Below are positions 34,876 to 42,996 of a stretch of 48,413 nucleotides of DNA, one piece after another (positions within the stretch are counted from its first letter, which is position 1; every line of letters begins with the position of its first letter). This DNA comes from Burkholderiales bacterium (GTDB lineage Bacteria > Pseudomonadota > Gammaproteobacteria > Burkholderiales > Burkholderiaceae_C). Made by a program: the position numbers and the translations under genes. Under the pieces are notes generated by a model that was not told the DNA's origin, did not search any database, and worked only from the letters and a program-made list of their open reading frames with translations. The stretch lies in the NCBI GenBank assembly GCA_947453625.1, contig CANGHK010000039.1, positions 1 through 48,413 on the forward strand. Direction: 5' to 3'.

Positions 34876-35886
34876 ATGGACAGCCTGCAGATCAACTTCT
34901 GGGTCGTGGTGCTGCTGGTCGTGCTGGCGGTTGGCTTCGACTTCATGAACGGTTTCCACGACGCCGCCAACTCGATTGCGACGGTGGTGTCCACCGGCGT
35001 GCTCAAGCCCCAGCGTGCGGTGCTGTTCGCCGCCTTCTTCAACGTCGTGGCGATCGCCGTCTTCCACCTCAACGTGGCGTCCACCATCGGCAAGGGCATC
35101 GTGCAGCCCGGTGTGGTCGACCACCATGTGGTGTTCGGCGCGCTGATTGGTGCGATCGCCTGGAACCTGATCACCTGGTGGTACGGCATCCCGTCGTCGA
35201 GCTCGCACGCGCTGATCGGCGGCATCGTCGGCGCGGTGATCGCCAAGTCCGGCGCCGGCCAGTTGATCGGCAGCGGCGTGGGCAAGACGGTGGCCTTCAT
35301 CTTCATCTCGCCGGTGCTGGGCTTTCTGCTGGGCGGGCTGATGATGGTGCTGGTGGCCTGGGTCTGCCGGCGCACCTCGCCTTACAAGGTCGACCGGTGG
35401 TTCCGGCGCCTGCAACTGGTGTCGGCCGGTGCTTATTCGCTAGGCCATGGCGGCAACGACGCGCAGAAGACGATCGGCATCATCTGGATGCTGTTGATCG
35501 CCGCTGGCTATGTGGGCGCGGGCGACAAGATGCCGCCGTCCTGGGTGATCTGGGTCTGCTACACCGCGATCGGCATGGGCACGATGTTCGGCGGCTGGCG
35601 CATCGTCAAGACCATGGGCCAGCGCATCACCAAGCTGCGGCCGGTGGGCGGCTTCTGTGCCGAGACCGGCGGGGCGATCACGCTGTTCATCGCCACCGCG
35701 CTGGGCGTGCCGGTGTCGACCACCCACACCATCACTGGCGCGATCGTCGGCGTGGGTGCGGTGCGCAACGCTTCCGCGGTGCGCTGGGGCGTGGCGGGCA
35801 ACATCGTCTGGGCCTGGGTCTTCACGATCCCGGCCACCGCCTTCGTCGCCGCGGTCTTCTACTGGGTCAGCATGACCTTGTTCTGA
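34876..35886 (+). CDS. pit: Low-affinity inorganic phosphate transporter (PiT family)
   Basis: 336-residue inner-membrane symporter of metal phosphate. The duplicated PiT signature appears as FDFMNGFHDAANSIATVVSTGVL near the N-terminus and SLGHGGNDAQKTIGIIWM in the second half, with Asn-Asp pairs in the transport path. SSSSHALIGGIVGAVIAKSG and VSTTHTITGAIVGVG are the matching repeat elements. Ten or so hydrophobic helices are visible. It follows the DUF47 gene in the same direction. Family members exchange a proton with neutral metal phosphate; ion coupling here is inference. Confidence 0.95.
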   Translation: MDSLQINFWVVVLLVVLAVGFDFMNGFHDAANSIATVVSTGVLKPQRAVLFAAFFNVVAIAVFHLNVASTIGKGIVQPGVVDHHVVFGALIGAIAWNLITWWYGIPSSSSHALIGGIVGAVIAKSGAGQLIGSGVGKTVAFIFISPVLGFLLGGLMMVLVAWVCRRTSPYKVDRWFRRLQLVSAGAYSLGHGGNDAQKTIGIIWMLLIAAGYVGAGDKMPPSWVIWVCYTAIGMGTMFGGWRIVKTMGQRITKLRPVGGFCAETGGAITLFIATALGVPVSTTHTITGAIVGVGAVRNASAVRWGVAGNIVWAWVFTIPATAFVAAVFYWVSMTLF

Positions 35887-35914
35887 ATGGGCGCTGTGCT
35901 GGGGTTCAGGCGGC

Positions 35915-36883
35915 TCATTCCGCCTTGGCGCCCGAGTCCTTCACCACCTTGGCCCATTTGACGATCTCGGCGGCCTGGTACTTGCCCAGTTCCTCGGGGG
36001 TCGAGATCCAGGGCTCCAGACCGATGGTTTTGAGCTTGTCGACCACGTCGGGCAGCTTGAAGACCCGGACCATCTCGGCGTTGATGCGCATCACCACGTC
36101 GCGCGGCGTGCCTGCCGGGGCGAACATCGCGAACCAGGTGGTGGCCTCGAAGCCCGGCACGGTCTCGGCCACGGTGGGCACGTCGGGCGCCGCTGGCGAG
36201 CGCTTGGCGGTGGTCTGGGCCAGCGCCCGGATCTTGCCGTCCTTGGCCATGGGCAGCGCCGACGGCATGTTGTCGAACATCAGCTGGATCTGGCCGCCGA
36301 CCAGGTCGGGGATCGCGAACTGCCGGCCTTTGTAAGGCACATGCTGCATCGTCGTGCCGGTCATGGACTTGAACAGCTCGCCAGAGACATGGATGGACGA
36401 GCCTATGCCGGGCGAGCCGAAGCTCAGCTTGTTCGGGTGGGCTTTCATGTAGCTGATCAGCTCGGCCACGGTCTTGACCGGCAGGTCGTTGGTGACGACC
36501 AGCAGGTTCGGAGCGCTCGCCACATGCCCCAAGGGGGTGAAATCCTTCACCATGTCGTAAGGCATCTTGGGGTAGAGCGAGCCGTTGATCGAATGCGTGC
36601 CCACCGTGCCCATCACCAGGGTGTAGCCGTCGGCCGGTGCCTTGGCCACCTTGTCGGCGCCGATGTTGCCGCCGGCGCCGGCGATGTTGTCGATCACCAC
36701 CGGCTGGCCGAACTGGGCCTTGTCGGCAAACAGCCGGGCCAGGATGTCGGGTGCGCCGGCGGCCGGGAAGGTGACGACCAGCCGTATCGGCTTGGTCGGA
36801 AAGCCCTGCGCGTTGGCGCTGGCAGCGGGTAGGGCCAACAGCGCGGCCAGCGCGCTGGCCAGCAGCAGCTTGTTCGGATTCAT
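35915..36883 (-). CDS. Bug-family tripartite tricarboxylate transporter solute receptor
   Basis: 322-residue periplasmic binding protein (TctC type). Signal peptide MNPNKLLLASALAALLALPA is cleaved near ANA/QGF. The mature start FPTKPIRLVVTFPAAGAPDILAR is the Bug signature, followed by NIAGAGGNIGADKVAKAPADGYTL and QHVPYKGRQFAIPDLVGGQIQLMFDN. Bug proteins bind carboxylates such as citrate, malate or aromatic acids. No tctA/tctB membrane genes are here, so it is an orphan receptor, common in Burkholderiales. An AAGGA ribosome-binding site precedes the start at 36883. It converges with pit (28 bp) and diverges from the next receptor gene. Confidence 0.93.
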   Translation of the reverse strand: MNPNKLLLASALAALLALPAASANAQGFPTKPIRLVVTFPAAGAPDILARLFADKAQFGQPVVIDNIAGAGGNIGADKVAKAPADGYTLVMGTVGTHSINGSLYPKMPYDMVKDFTPLGHVASAPNLLVVTNDLPVKTVAELISYMKAHPNKLSFGSPGIGSSIHVSGELFKSMTGTTMQHVPYKGRQFAIPDLVGGQIQLMFDNMPSALPMAKDGKIRALAQTTAKRSPAAPDVPTVAETVPGFEATTWFAMFAPAGTPRDVVMRINAEMVRVFKLPDVVDKLKTIGLEPWISTPEELGKYQAAEIVKWAKVVKDSGAKAE

Positions 36884-37069
36884 CGTGGGTCCTTCGGGGC
36901 TTGGTGCCGGGGTTCGGTCAACCTTAAAGCATAGCCCTGCGCCCAGGCACCGGGCGCCAGGGATGTCCCTGGTCGGACCGTCGCCTTGGCGACCCTGGCC
37001 CGTCGCGGGCGCTTCTAGGATGCGCCGACCTCGCGCTACCTCAAGCGCCAAGACCTACCAGGAGTCCTC

Positions 37070-38323
37070 ATGCCCCCCTTGTCATCGATGAAGTCCTCGG
37101 CTGCTGCCGCGGTGCTGGCGCTGCTGGCCGCGCTGCCCGCCGGCGCCGCCGACACGGTCAAGATCGCCTTCATCGACGTGCTGTCGGGTCCGTTCGCCCG
37201 GACCGGCGAGGGCTCGCTGGCGCAGTTGCGCGAGGTGGTCAGCCAGATCAACGCCAAGGCCGCGCCGGGTGAGGTGAAGTTCGAGGTCGTGCCCTTCGAC
37301 GGCAAGGGCACGCCGCAGGAGAGTGTCACCGTGCTGAAGGCCGCCACCGACCAGGGCATACGCTACATCACCCAGGGCGGTGGTTCGGGCGTGGCGTTTG
37401 CGCTGAGCGAGGCGCTGAACAAGCTGGCCGAGCGTGAACCCGACAAGGCCACGCTCTACCTGAACTACTCGGCGATGGACCCGGGGCTGACCAACGACCG
37501 TTGCAGCTTCTGGCATTTCCGCTTTTACCCGACCAGCGAGATGAAGATCGAGGCGCTGACCACTTACTTCCAGAAGTCTCGGCCCGACATCAAGAAGGTC
37601 TTCCTGCTCAATCAGAACTACACCCATGGCCAGCAGGTCAGCAAGGCCTCGCGCGAGTACCTGGCGCGCAAGCGCGCCGACATCCAGATCGTCGGCGACG
37701 ACTTCATCCCGATCGCGCAAGTGCGCGATTTCGCGCCGCAGATCGCCAAGATCCGCGCATCGGGCGCCGACACCGTGATCACCTCCAACTGGGGCAGTGA
37801 CCTGACGCTGCTCTTCAAGGCCGCGCGCGAGAGCGGCTTGAACATCAACTTCTTCACGATGAACGCCAACAACCCTGGCACGCCGCAGGCGATGGGTCCC
37901 TGGGGCGACGGCAAGGTGGGCGTGATCTGGAACTGGGGCCACAACGCGCCCACGCCCGAACTGGAAAAGATCTACGTCGCCTACAAGCAGAAGACGAACG
38001 AGGACTTCATCTTCGCCGCGCACTGGAACAGCATGCAGATGCTCAAGACCGCGATGCGCGAGACCAAGTCGACCGATCCGAAGAAGGTGGCGTTTGCCCT
38101 GGAGGGCATGAAGTACAAGAGCCCGGTGGGCGACATCGAGATGCGCAAGACCGACCACCAGCTGCAGGCGCCGCTGTTCCTCGGCCTGTGGGCCAAGCAG
38201 GGTACGAAGGGGGTGAAGTACGAGGCCGAAGGCACCGGCTACGGCTTCCGCTCCGAACAGGTGTGGGATTCGTACATCAGTGCCCAGCCGACCTCGTGCC
38301 AGATGAAGCGGCCGGGCGCCTGA
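37070..38323 (+). CDS. ABC-type branched-chain amino acid/amide binding protein (LivK-like)
   Basis: 417-residue periplasmic type I binding protein. A signal segment KSSAAAAVLALLAALPAGAA is cleaved before DTVKIAFIDVLSGPFARTGEG, the typical first strand and ligand loop of LivK-type receptors. YITQGGGSGVAFALSEAL, KVFLLNQNYTHGQQ and DTVITSNWGSDLTLLFKAA outline the two lobes. A ribosome-binding site CAGGAG lies 6 nt before the ATG at 37070; an internal ATG at 37088 (MKSSAAA) would shorten it. No ABC permease or ATPase genes follow. The ligand is unknown; the fold also binds amides and aromatic acids. Confidence 0.92.
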   Translation: MPPLSSMKSSAAAAVLALLAALPAGAADTVKIAFIDVLSGPFARTGEGSLAQLREVVSQINAKAAPGEVKFEVVPFDGKGTPQESVTVLKAATDQGIRYITQGGGSGVAFALSEALNKLAEREPDKATLYLNYSAMDPGLTNDRCSFWHFRFYPTSEMKIEALTTYFQKSRPDIKKVFLLNQNYTHGQQVSKASREYLARKRADIQIVGDDFIPIAQVRDFAPQIAKIRASGADTVITSNWGSDLTLLFKAARESGLNINFFTMNANNPGTPQAMGPWGDGKVGVIWNWGHNAPTPELEKIYVAYKQKTNEDFIFAAHWNSMQMLKTAMRETKSTDPKKVAFALEGMKYKSPVGDIEMRKTDHQLQAPLFLGLWAKQGTKGVKYEAEGTGYGFRSEQVWDSYISAQPTSCQMKRPGA

Positions 38324-38331
38324 GCGGCACC

Positions 38332-38351
38332 ATGGCCGCTAGGGCGGCCAT
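38332..38351. terminator. Hairpin after the LivK-like gene
   Basis: ATGGCCGC (38332-38339) pairs with GCGGCCAT (38344-38351) around TAGG, 9 bp after the stop. No T-run follows, so this is a candidate terminator only. Confidence 0.45.
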
Positions 38352-38397
38352 TCGGGGCGCGTGCGACAACAGTCATCGCCACTGAGCACTTGATCTG

Positions 38398-38700
38398 CGC
38401 CAATCCGCTACGCCTGCAGAGATGCGCCAGGTGCAGCGGCTCAAGACTCTGCAGTTGGAGGGCTTGACCTCGATGCAGGCGCTGGAAGACGCCGAGGTGT
38501 GCCGCAACAACGCACCGCGCGATCTGGTCGCGGCACGCGCCCGCCAGCAACTGCGCCGCACCGAGGTGCAGGCACCGTTCGACGGCGTGCTCAGCGAGTG
38601 CAAGGTCTCGTTGGATGGCACCACGCAGGTGGCCAAGGCGTTGGTCAAGGTGATCGACCCGCGCAGCATGCGCTTCGAGGGGCTGGTTCCGGCTCGTGGG
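38398..38700 (+). pseudogene. Fragment of an efflux membrane-fusion protein (HlyD/AcrA type)
   Basis: About 100 codons read as the end of the hairpin and the return lipoyl/beta-barrel half of an RND or MFP periplasmic adaptor: LKTLQLEGLTSMQALEDAE, then LRRTEVQAPFDGVLSECKV and KVIDPRSMRFEGLVPA. RTEVxAPFDGVxS is the diagnostic lipoyl-domain motif. A stop at 38383-38385 blocks the frame upstream, and similarity is lost after GLVPA near 38700. Both ends of the gene and its pump partner are missing, so it is a relic. The following 38701-38885 holds no sequence I recognise. Confidence 0.75.
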
Positions 38701-38885
38701 CGCCACGATCATCGGCTGCCAGCGGCGCTGCTTCGCGATGAAACGGGTGAGCTCGGCCATGCTGCTGCCCGCGACGATCGGCGTCTTACAGCAGAATTCC
38801 GCAGCCTTGGCCGACTGAAAGCCGAAAAACGCGCCTGACCTGTGACGCAGGTGGCGGTACGAGCGACGGCGAGGCAGCGGCTGCG

Positions 38886-38945
38886 CCTGAGAGGCTGAGA
38901 GTTTTTCGATCATGCCCGCTCACCACGCCAAAACGCACCCGCTCG
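38886..38945 (+). repeat. Left copy of a ~60-bp dispersed repeat flanking the IS110 remnant
   Basis: This copy starts CCTGAGAGGCTGAGAG and continues through TTCGATC and GCCAAAACG to about 38945. It matches, in inverted orientation, 40128-40187 at about 44 of 60 positions, with the first 16 bases identical except one and an exact GCCAAAACG block at the same offset. It runs into a long imperfect palindrome. Confidence 0.75.
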
Positions 38946-39012
38946 TCGTTGCAAATGCTCGCCATAGCCCGGGCTATGTCTGCGCTTTGCGCCTCATATG
39001 GTCGCGTTTGTC
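38928..39012. repeat. Long imperfect palindrome centred on a perfect 16-bp core
   Basis: The core CATAGCCCGGGCTATG (38963-38978) is perfectly self-complementary. The arms continue with interrupted pairing (GCAAA with TTTGC, AAACGC with GCGTTT) out to about 42 bp on each side. Such structures resemble REP or MITE-like elements. It overlaps the left dispersed repeat. Confidence 0.65.
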
Positions 39013-39316
39013 AATCAAGCTTGGGTTTCGTTGGTCATCCAAGATCGATCAGGTGATGCGAGGCGGGCGAAGCTGCGACGATGAATCAGACTCATATCCG
39101 CGGATTGGTTACCAGCATGACATCGATTCGTCGTGGACCTTCCTCGCTCTAGATTCGCGGATCTTCCTTGCGGAGCCCGGTGTAGGCGCATCGAGGGTTG
39201 TCCCGTCGTTGCCCGGCTCGCATCGCCGGATCGATCTTCATGGCTCCTTCAGTGGCGTCGTCGGGGCTCCCCTTCTCGCTGGCGGGAAGGGGCGGGGGGG
39301 ATGGGTGGGCGGTTGT
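39013..39316. other. About 300 bp without a recognisable gene
   Basis: This stretch is visibly lower in GC, with restriction-like short palindromes (AAGCTT, ATCGAT, CCGCGG) and no frame with recognisable protein similarity. A run of G (39291-39300) lies near the end of the transposase remnant. It may be leftover mobile-element DNA. Confidence 0.4.
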
Positions 39317-40005
39317 TTACGGCGCTCGATTGGCGGCTGCCTGTTGCTGGGCCATCGTGCCGATGGCCCAGATGAAGCCCGTCAGCTCTCGGGCCACGGC
39401 CACACAGACCTTGTTGATCTGCAGGCCCCGGCCCTTGAGCGCGGCAAGGCGCTTGGTCAGCCTGAGCTGAGCCTTCCAGCCGAGGGCGCGCACCTGCTCG
39501 CCCAAGTCCTCCTGGCGAACCTGCGCGCGCCGGCTGATGCGGGCGCTGAAGCGGTAGTTCCAGGCTGCTTCGGTCAGGAGTCTGCGCGCATGAGCGTTGC
39601 CGGTCTTGGTGATGCTGCCGCGGCACACCCGCTCGCCGCTGGAACCCACACCGCGCCCAGTTGCCCCGCGCGCGAGCATCCGGCCAACGCAATGCTGTCG
39701 CGCCCATCGGTCTTGACGCGCGCTGCGGCCGGCCGCTTGGGCATCAGCGACGGCGCGATGAGCTCGCATGTGTATCCCCGGGTCTGCAAGGCTCGCAGCA
39801 GGCCGTAGCCGGTCGGCCCTGCCTCGTAGACCAGATGCAGTTGCGCAGTTGGCCCTAGCTTGTCCAGCACCTTCACCAGCTTGTTCACGTCGTGCACGAG
39901 CTTGCCCACCACGCGAGCGCCCGCTCGCCCCGGCTCGGCCGCCGCCACCGTGATGCTGTCCTTGTGAACGTCCAAGCCCACATGAATCTTGGTAGTCTCT
40001 TCCAT
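39317..40005 (-). pseudogene. IS110-family (DEDD) transposase, internally deleted and frameshifted
   Basis: The N-terminus at 40005 reads MEETTKIHVGLDVHKDSITV, with DEDD residues in LDVHKD, VYEAGPTGYG and VKTDGRDS, through GQLGAVWVP. Near 39640 the frame shifts and the sequence jumps to SSGERVCRGSITKTGNAHARRLLTEAAW, the C-terminal Transposase_20 domain with its catalytic-serine region, ending TMAQQQAAANRAP. Intact proteins are about 340 residues; roughly 230 codons remain, so about 100 were lost between the two domains. The 40006-40127 upstream DNA is rich in short stems, where an IS110 bridge RNA could have been encoded, but I cannot fold it reliably. Confidence 0.85.
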
Positions 40006-40127
40006 GGCCGGTCTCCACACGTTGAGTTGCTGACGCAAGTCGCAATGTGTGGCTCGGCAGGCCTCGGCCTGCAACCTACGTCGCAGGAGGCCGGCCGCCT
40101 GCAGCTCGCGCCGCGACCATGGTGTCT

Positions 40128-40187
40128 AGAACGGGCACGTTTTGGCACGTTGCTCGGTCACGCTCGAATTCCTCTCAGCCTCTGAGG
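40128..40187 (-). repeat. Right copy of the ~60-bp dispersed repeat, inverted
   Basis: On the minus strand it starts at 40187 with CCTCAGAGGCTGAGAG, then TTCGAGC, and GCCAAAACG at the same spacing as in the left copy. Together the two copies bracket the IS110 remnant as inverted repeats ~1.2 kb apart. Confidence 0.75.
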
Positions 40188-40228
40188 CCGAGCCGGGTGG
40201 CTGCCACGCCGCCCGGCTCGGGGCCGGA

Positions 40229-40735
40229 TCAACGGTCCGGTATCTGGTAGGCCAGTTGCAGCATCAAGGCCGAGTTGCCCAGCAGGGTGAACTGGGCCGA
40301 CAGCTTGTCGGTCAACTGGTAGCCCGCAGACGGGATGAACACCGGCGACAGGCCCTTGTAGTTGAGCGGCACCTTGTGGTTGTAGGGCGCGACATAGCCG
40401 TAGACCGGTCCCACCGTCCACTGCCAGTACCATCGGTCACGGCCGAAGGCGTTCAGGTAGCGCTGCCCGACCTGCAGGGCGACACAGGGCTGGCCGAAGG
40501 AATTGCTGAACACCGCGCCCGAGATCAGCGTGCCGTCGTCCTGCACGCGGGAGGCCCCCAGCAGCAAGACGTTCTTGTGCTCGTTGCTGGCGGTGAAATG
40601 CAGCGTCAGCGGGCTGAAATTGGCTTCGGTCAGGCCGAGTACCGGGCTTTGGGCAGCGGCAGGCGCGCAGCTCAGGCAGGCCAGGGCGGCCAGGACCAGG
40701 ACACGGGCGCGCGGTGGAAAGATCGTGTAAGGCAT
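40229..40735 (-). CDS. Hypothetical exported (probably outer-membrane beta) protein
   Basis: 168 residues with a signal peptide MPYTIFPPRARVLVLAALACLSCAP, cleaved near AAAQ. The mature part alternates hydrophobic and polar residues and is rich in aromatics (RDRWYWQWTVGPVYGYVAPY, FIPSAGYQLTDKLSAQFTLLG, MLQLAYQI), as in small outer-membrane barrels such as the PagP-like class, but I cannot assign a family. It ends QIPDR. Its start is only 13 bp from the start of the divergent lipoprotein hydrolase. The surrounding mobile-element scar ends about 40 bp downstream. Confidence 0.65.
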   Translation of the reverse strand: MPYTIFPPRARVLVLAALACLSCAPAAAQSPVLGLTEANFSPLTLHFTASNEHKNVLLLGASRVQDDGTLISGAVFSNSFGQPCVALQVGQRYLNAFGRDRWYWQWTVGPVYGYVAPYNHKVPLNYKGLSPVFIPSAGYQLTDKLSAQFTLLGNSALMLQLAYQIPDR

Positions 40736-40748
40736 TGAAGTTCAAGCG

Positions 40749-41663
40749 ATGGGGATGACGATGACGCAGCGCCTGCGGGTGGGCAGGTTCGCGGTGTGGT
40801 TTTTGGCCGCACTGCTTGAGGCGTCCGGGCTGTCAGGCTGCGCCTGGCTCGACGTCAAGCAGCGTGGCTGGATCTACCGGCCCACGCCCGGTCATTGGGC
40901 CGACTGGGCGCCGATCACGGCGCACGACGAAGCGCTATGGCTGGACTACCCCGCGCGCGACGGCATGGCCGAGCCTCAGCGCCTGCGCGCGGTCTGGGTG
41001 CCGGCGTCCGACCCCGGCGCACCTGCTGTGTTGTACCTGCATGGAACCTTTCGAAACCTGTTCCAGAACCGTTCCAAGATCGCCGCAATCCAGGCCGCGG
41101 GTTTCTCGGTGCTGGCGCTGGATTACCGGGGCTGGGGCGAGAGCACGACGACGCTGCCGTCCGAGGCCAGTATCGTCGAGGACGCCGAGCTGGCCTGGGC
41201 CGAGTTCGAGCGCCGCATGCCGGACCCGGCGCGGCGCATTCTATTTGGCCATTCGATGGGCAGCGGGGTGGCGGTGGAGCTCGCGCTGCGCCACGCCGCG
41301 CAGGCGGGCTACGGCGCGCTGGTGCTGGAGTCGGCGATGACCTCGATGCCCGACATCGCGCGGGCGCAGGGCGCGCTGGGCAGCCTGGCGGCTTGGGTGA
41401 CGACGCAACAGTTTGCGTCTATCGACAAGATCGACCGTATTACCGCGCCGAAGTGGTTTCTCAGCGGCAGCGCCGACAACACCGTGCCCTCTCACCAGAC
41501 CCGGCAGCTCTTTGATGCCGCCCGGGGCCCCCGGCAACTCGAATTGTTCGAAGGCGGATCGCACAGCGGCCTGGCCCAGGAGTTTCCCGAGCGCTACCGC
41601 GCGGTGTGGCAGGACGTGGCCGCTGCGCTGAAGCCGGCGCAGGCCGCCAGCGCGGCGCGCTGA
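40749..41663 (+). CDS. Alpha/beta-hydrolase, probable lipoprotein
   Basis: 304 residues. The N-terminal hydrophobic stretch ends in the lipobox LSGC with Cys31, suggesting an envelope-anchored enzyme. The hydrolase core has the oxyanion strand VLYLHGTFRNLFQN, LALDYRGWGES, nucleophile elbow GHSMGSG, Asp in GSADNTVPS and His in EGGSHSG, so a full Ser-Asp-His triad. It resembles BEM46/YheT-like serine hydrolases; the substrate is unknown. Alternative ATGs at 40758 and 40764 would shorten it by 3-5 residues. It diverges from an exported protein gene with a very short gap. Confidence 0.9.
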   Translation: MGMTMTQRLRVGRFAVWFLAALLEASGLSGCAWLDVKQRGWIYRPTPGHWADWAPITAHDEALWLDYPARDGMAEPQRLRAVWVPASDPGAPAVLYLHGTFRNLFQNRSKIAAIQAAGFSVLALDYRGWGESTTTLPSEASIVEDAELAWAEFERRMPDPARRILFGHSMGSGVAVELALRHAAQAGYGALVLESAMTSMPDIARAQGALGSLAAWVTTQQFASIDKIDRITAPKWFLSGSADNTVPSHQTRQLFDAARGPRQLELFEGGSHSGLAQEFPERYRAVWQDVAAALKPAQAASAAR

Positions 41664-41833
41664 AGGTCGGTGTGCCCGCCCCCCAAGCGCGTGTGCCAAG
41701 GGCCGGGCCGGATGCTGGAGAATGGTGTTGAAAGCGAAGACTGTTTTTCTGTTGAGAGCAGGGTGCGCCGCCTCGCTCGGAGGTGTTGGATGCGCCGACT
41801 GATCGCCCACCCCATTCCGGAGTCCCGCACGCC

Positions 41834-42439
41834 ATGCCCGCTCTGCCCATCCCCCTGTTCGCCAGGCGCCTGCCGGCGGCCGCAGCTTCGGCTGCGGTCG
41901 CCCTGATGTTGCTGGGGGGCTGCGCCAGCACGCCCGAGGTCCGGGTTGATTTCGACCGGTCAGCCGATTTCACACAGTACAAGACCTTCGGCTTTGCCAG
42001 CCCGCTGGGCACCGACCGCGGTGGCTACCAGAGTATCGTCTCGCAATACCTGAAGGCGGCGACGCAGCGCGAGATGGAGGCCCGAGGCATGCGCCTGGAG
42101 GCCGGCGCGCCGCAGTTGCTGGTCAACTTCAACGCCGCGCTGAACGAGAAACTGCGGGTCACCAGCGTGCCGAGCATGGGCTACGGCTATTACGGCTACC
42201 GCGGCGGCCTGTACTCGGTCTGGCCGATGTACCGCGACCAAGCCACCGCCACGCCCTACACCGAGGGCATGCTCAACATCGACGTCATCGACGCCGCGCG
42301 CAGGCAACTGGTCTGGGAGGGCGTCGTCACCGGCAGCGTCACCCAGGTCCAACTGGACAACGTCCAGGCCGCGATCGATGCCGCGGTGGCGGCTGCGTTC
42401 TTGAAATACCCGATCGCCGGGCCGGCCAAAGCGCCTTAG
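41834..42439 (+). CDS. DUF4136 lipoprotein
   Basis: 201 residues. The signal ends in LLGGC with Cys30 as lipid-anchored residue. The DUF4136 core shows VRVDFDRSADFTQYKTFGF, then LVNFNAALNEKL, GMLNIDVIDAARRQLVWEGVV and AIDAAVAAAFLKYP, all typical for this periplasmic-facing family of unknown function. A Tyr/Gly-rich loop (GYGYYGYRGG) is usual. The ATG at 41834 is chosen because it precedes the signal. The 41664-41833 gap holds nothing I recognise. Confidence 0.9.
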   Translation: MPALPIPLFARRLPAAAASAAVALMLLGGCASTPEVRVDFDRSADFTQYKTFGFASPLGTDRGGYQSIVSQYLKAATQREMEARGMRLEAGAPQLLVNFNAALNEKLRVTSVPSMGYGYYGYRGGLYSVWPMYRDQATATPYTEGMLNIDVIDAARRQLVWEGVVTGSVTQVQLDNVQAAIDAAVAAAFLKYPIAGPAKAP

Positions 42440-42491
42440 CCAGGCCCGATACTCTGGCGCTGGGCAATCCGCCCTGGCCCTTCGGACAAAC

Positions 42492-42911
42492 ATGATATTG
42501 AAACGAATCCTGCTGGCACTGCTGGTGCTGGTCTTGCTGGCGGCGGCCTACTTCACTATCGCGCTCAAATGGAGCTATTCGTCCGGCGAGCGGGCAGGCT
42601 GGATCCAGAAGTTGTCCCGCAAGGGCTGGGTCTGCAAGACCTGGGAGGGCGAGTTGGCCTTGGTCTCGATTCCCGGCGCCGCCACGGTCGAGAAGTTCGC
42701 CTTCACTGCCGACAACGACGCCGTCGCCGAGGAGATCACCCGGGCCATGGGCAAGCGGGTCAATCTGCATTACGAGGAGAAGGTCGGCCTGCCGACTCGG
42801 TGTTTCGGCGAGACCCGCCACTACGTGACCCGGGTGACCGTGTCGGGCGAGGTCTCGCTCTCGCCCGGCGTGGTGGTGCCGGTCGCCGCTGGCGCAGCGG
42901 CCTCGCGCTGA
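42492..42911 (+). CDS. Hypothetical single-pass membrane protein
   Basis: 139 residues starting with a membrane helix MILKRILLALLVLVLLAAAYF, followed by a soluble domain: GERAGWIQKLSRKGWVCKTWEGEL, then FTADNDAVAEEITRAMGKRVNLHYEEK and CFGETRHYVTRVTV. Two cysteines (in WVCKTWEG and TRCFGE) could form a disulfide in the periplasm. Similar proteins occur in other betaproteobacteria with no known function. Located 52 bp after the DUF4136 gene. Confidence 0.75.
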   Translation: MILKRILLALLVLVLLAAAYFTIALKWSYSSGERAGWIQKLSRKGWVCKTWEGELALVSIPGAATVEKFAFTADNDAVAEEITRAMGKRVNLHYEEKVGLPTRCFGETRHYVTRVTVSGEVSLSPGVVVPVAAGAAASR

Positions 42912-42996
42912 ACCGGCGCGGCCAGCCGACCCCGAGCGGCTGCGGCTGCAAGCGCATGAGCGGGCGGTCAGCGCGCCCCTGCGCCCGGGTCCTTGA

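Noticed and set aside
38701-38913. Minus-strand frame starting MIEKLSASQAQPLPRRRSY
   Set aside because: It begins inside the dispersed repeat, runs antisense into the efflux-adaptor fragment, and resembles no family I know; not supported as a gene.
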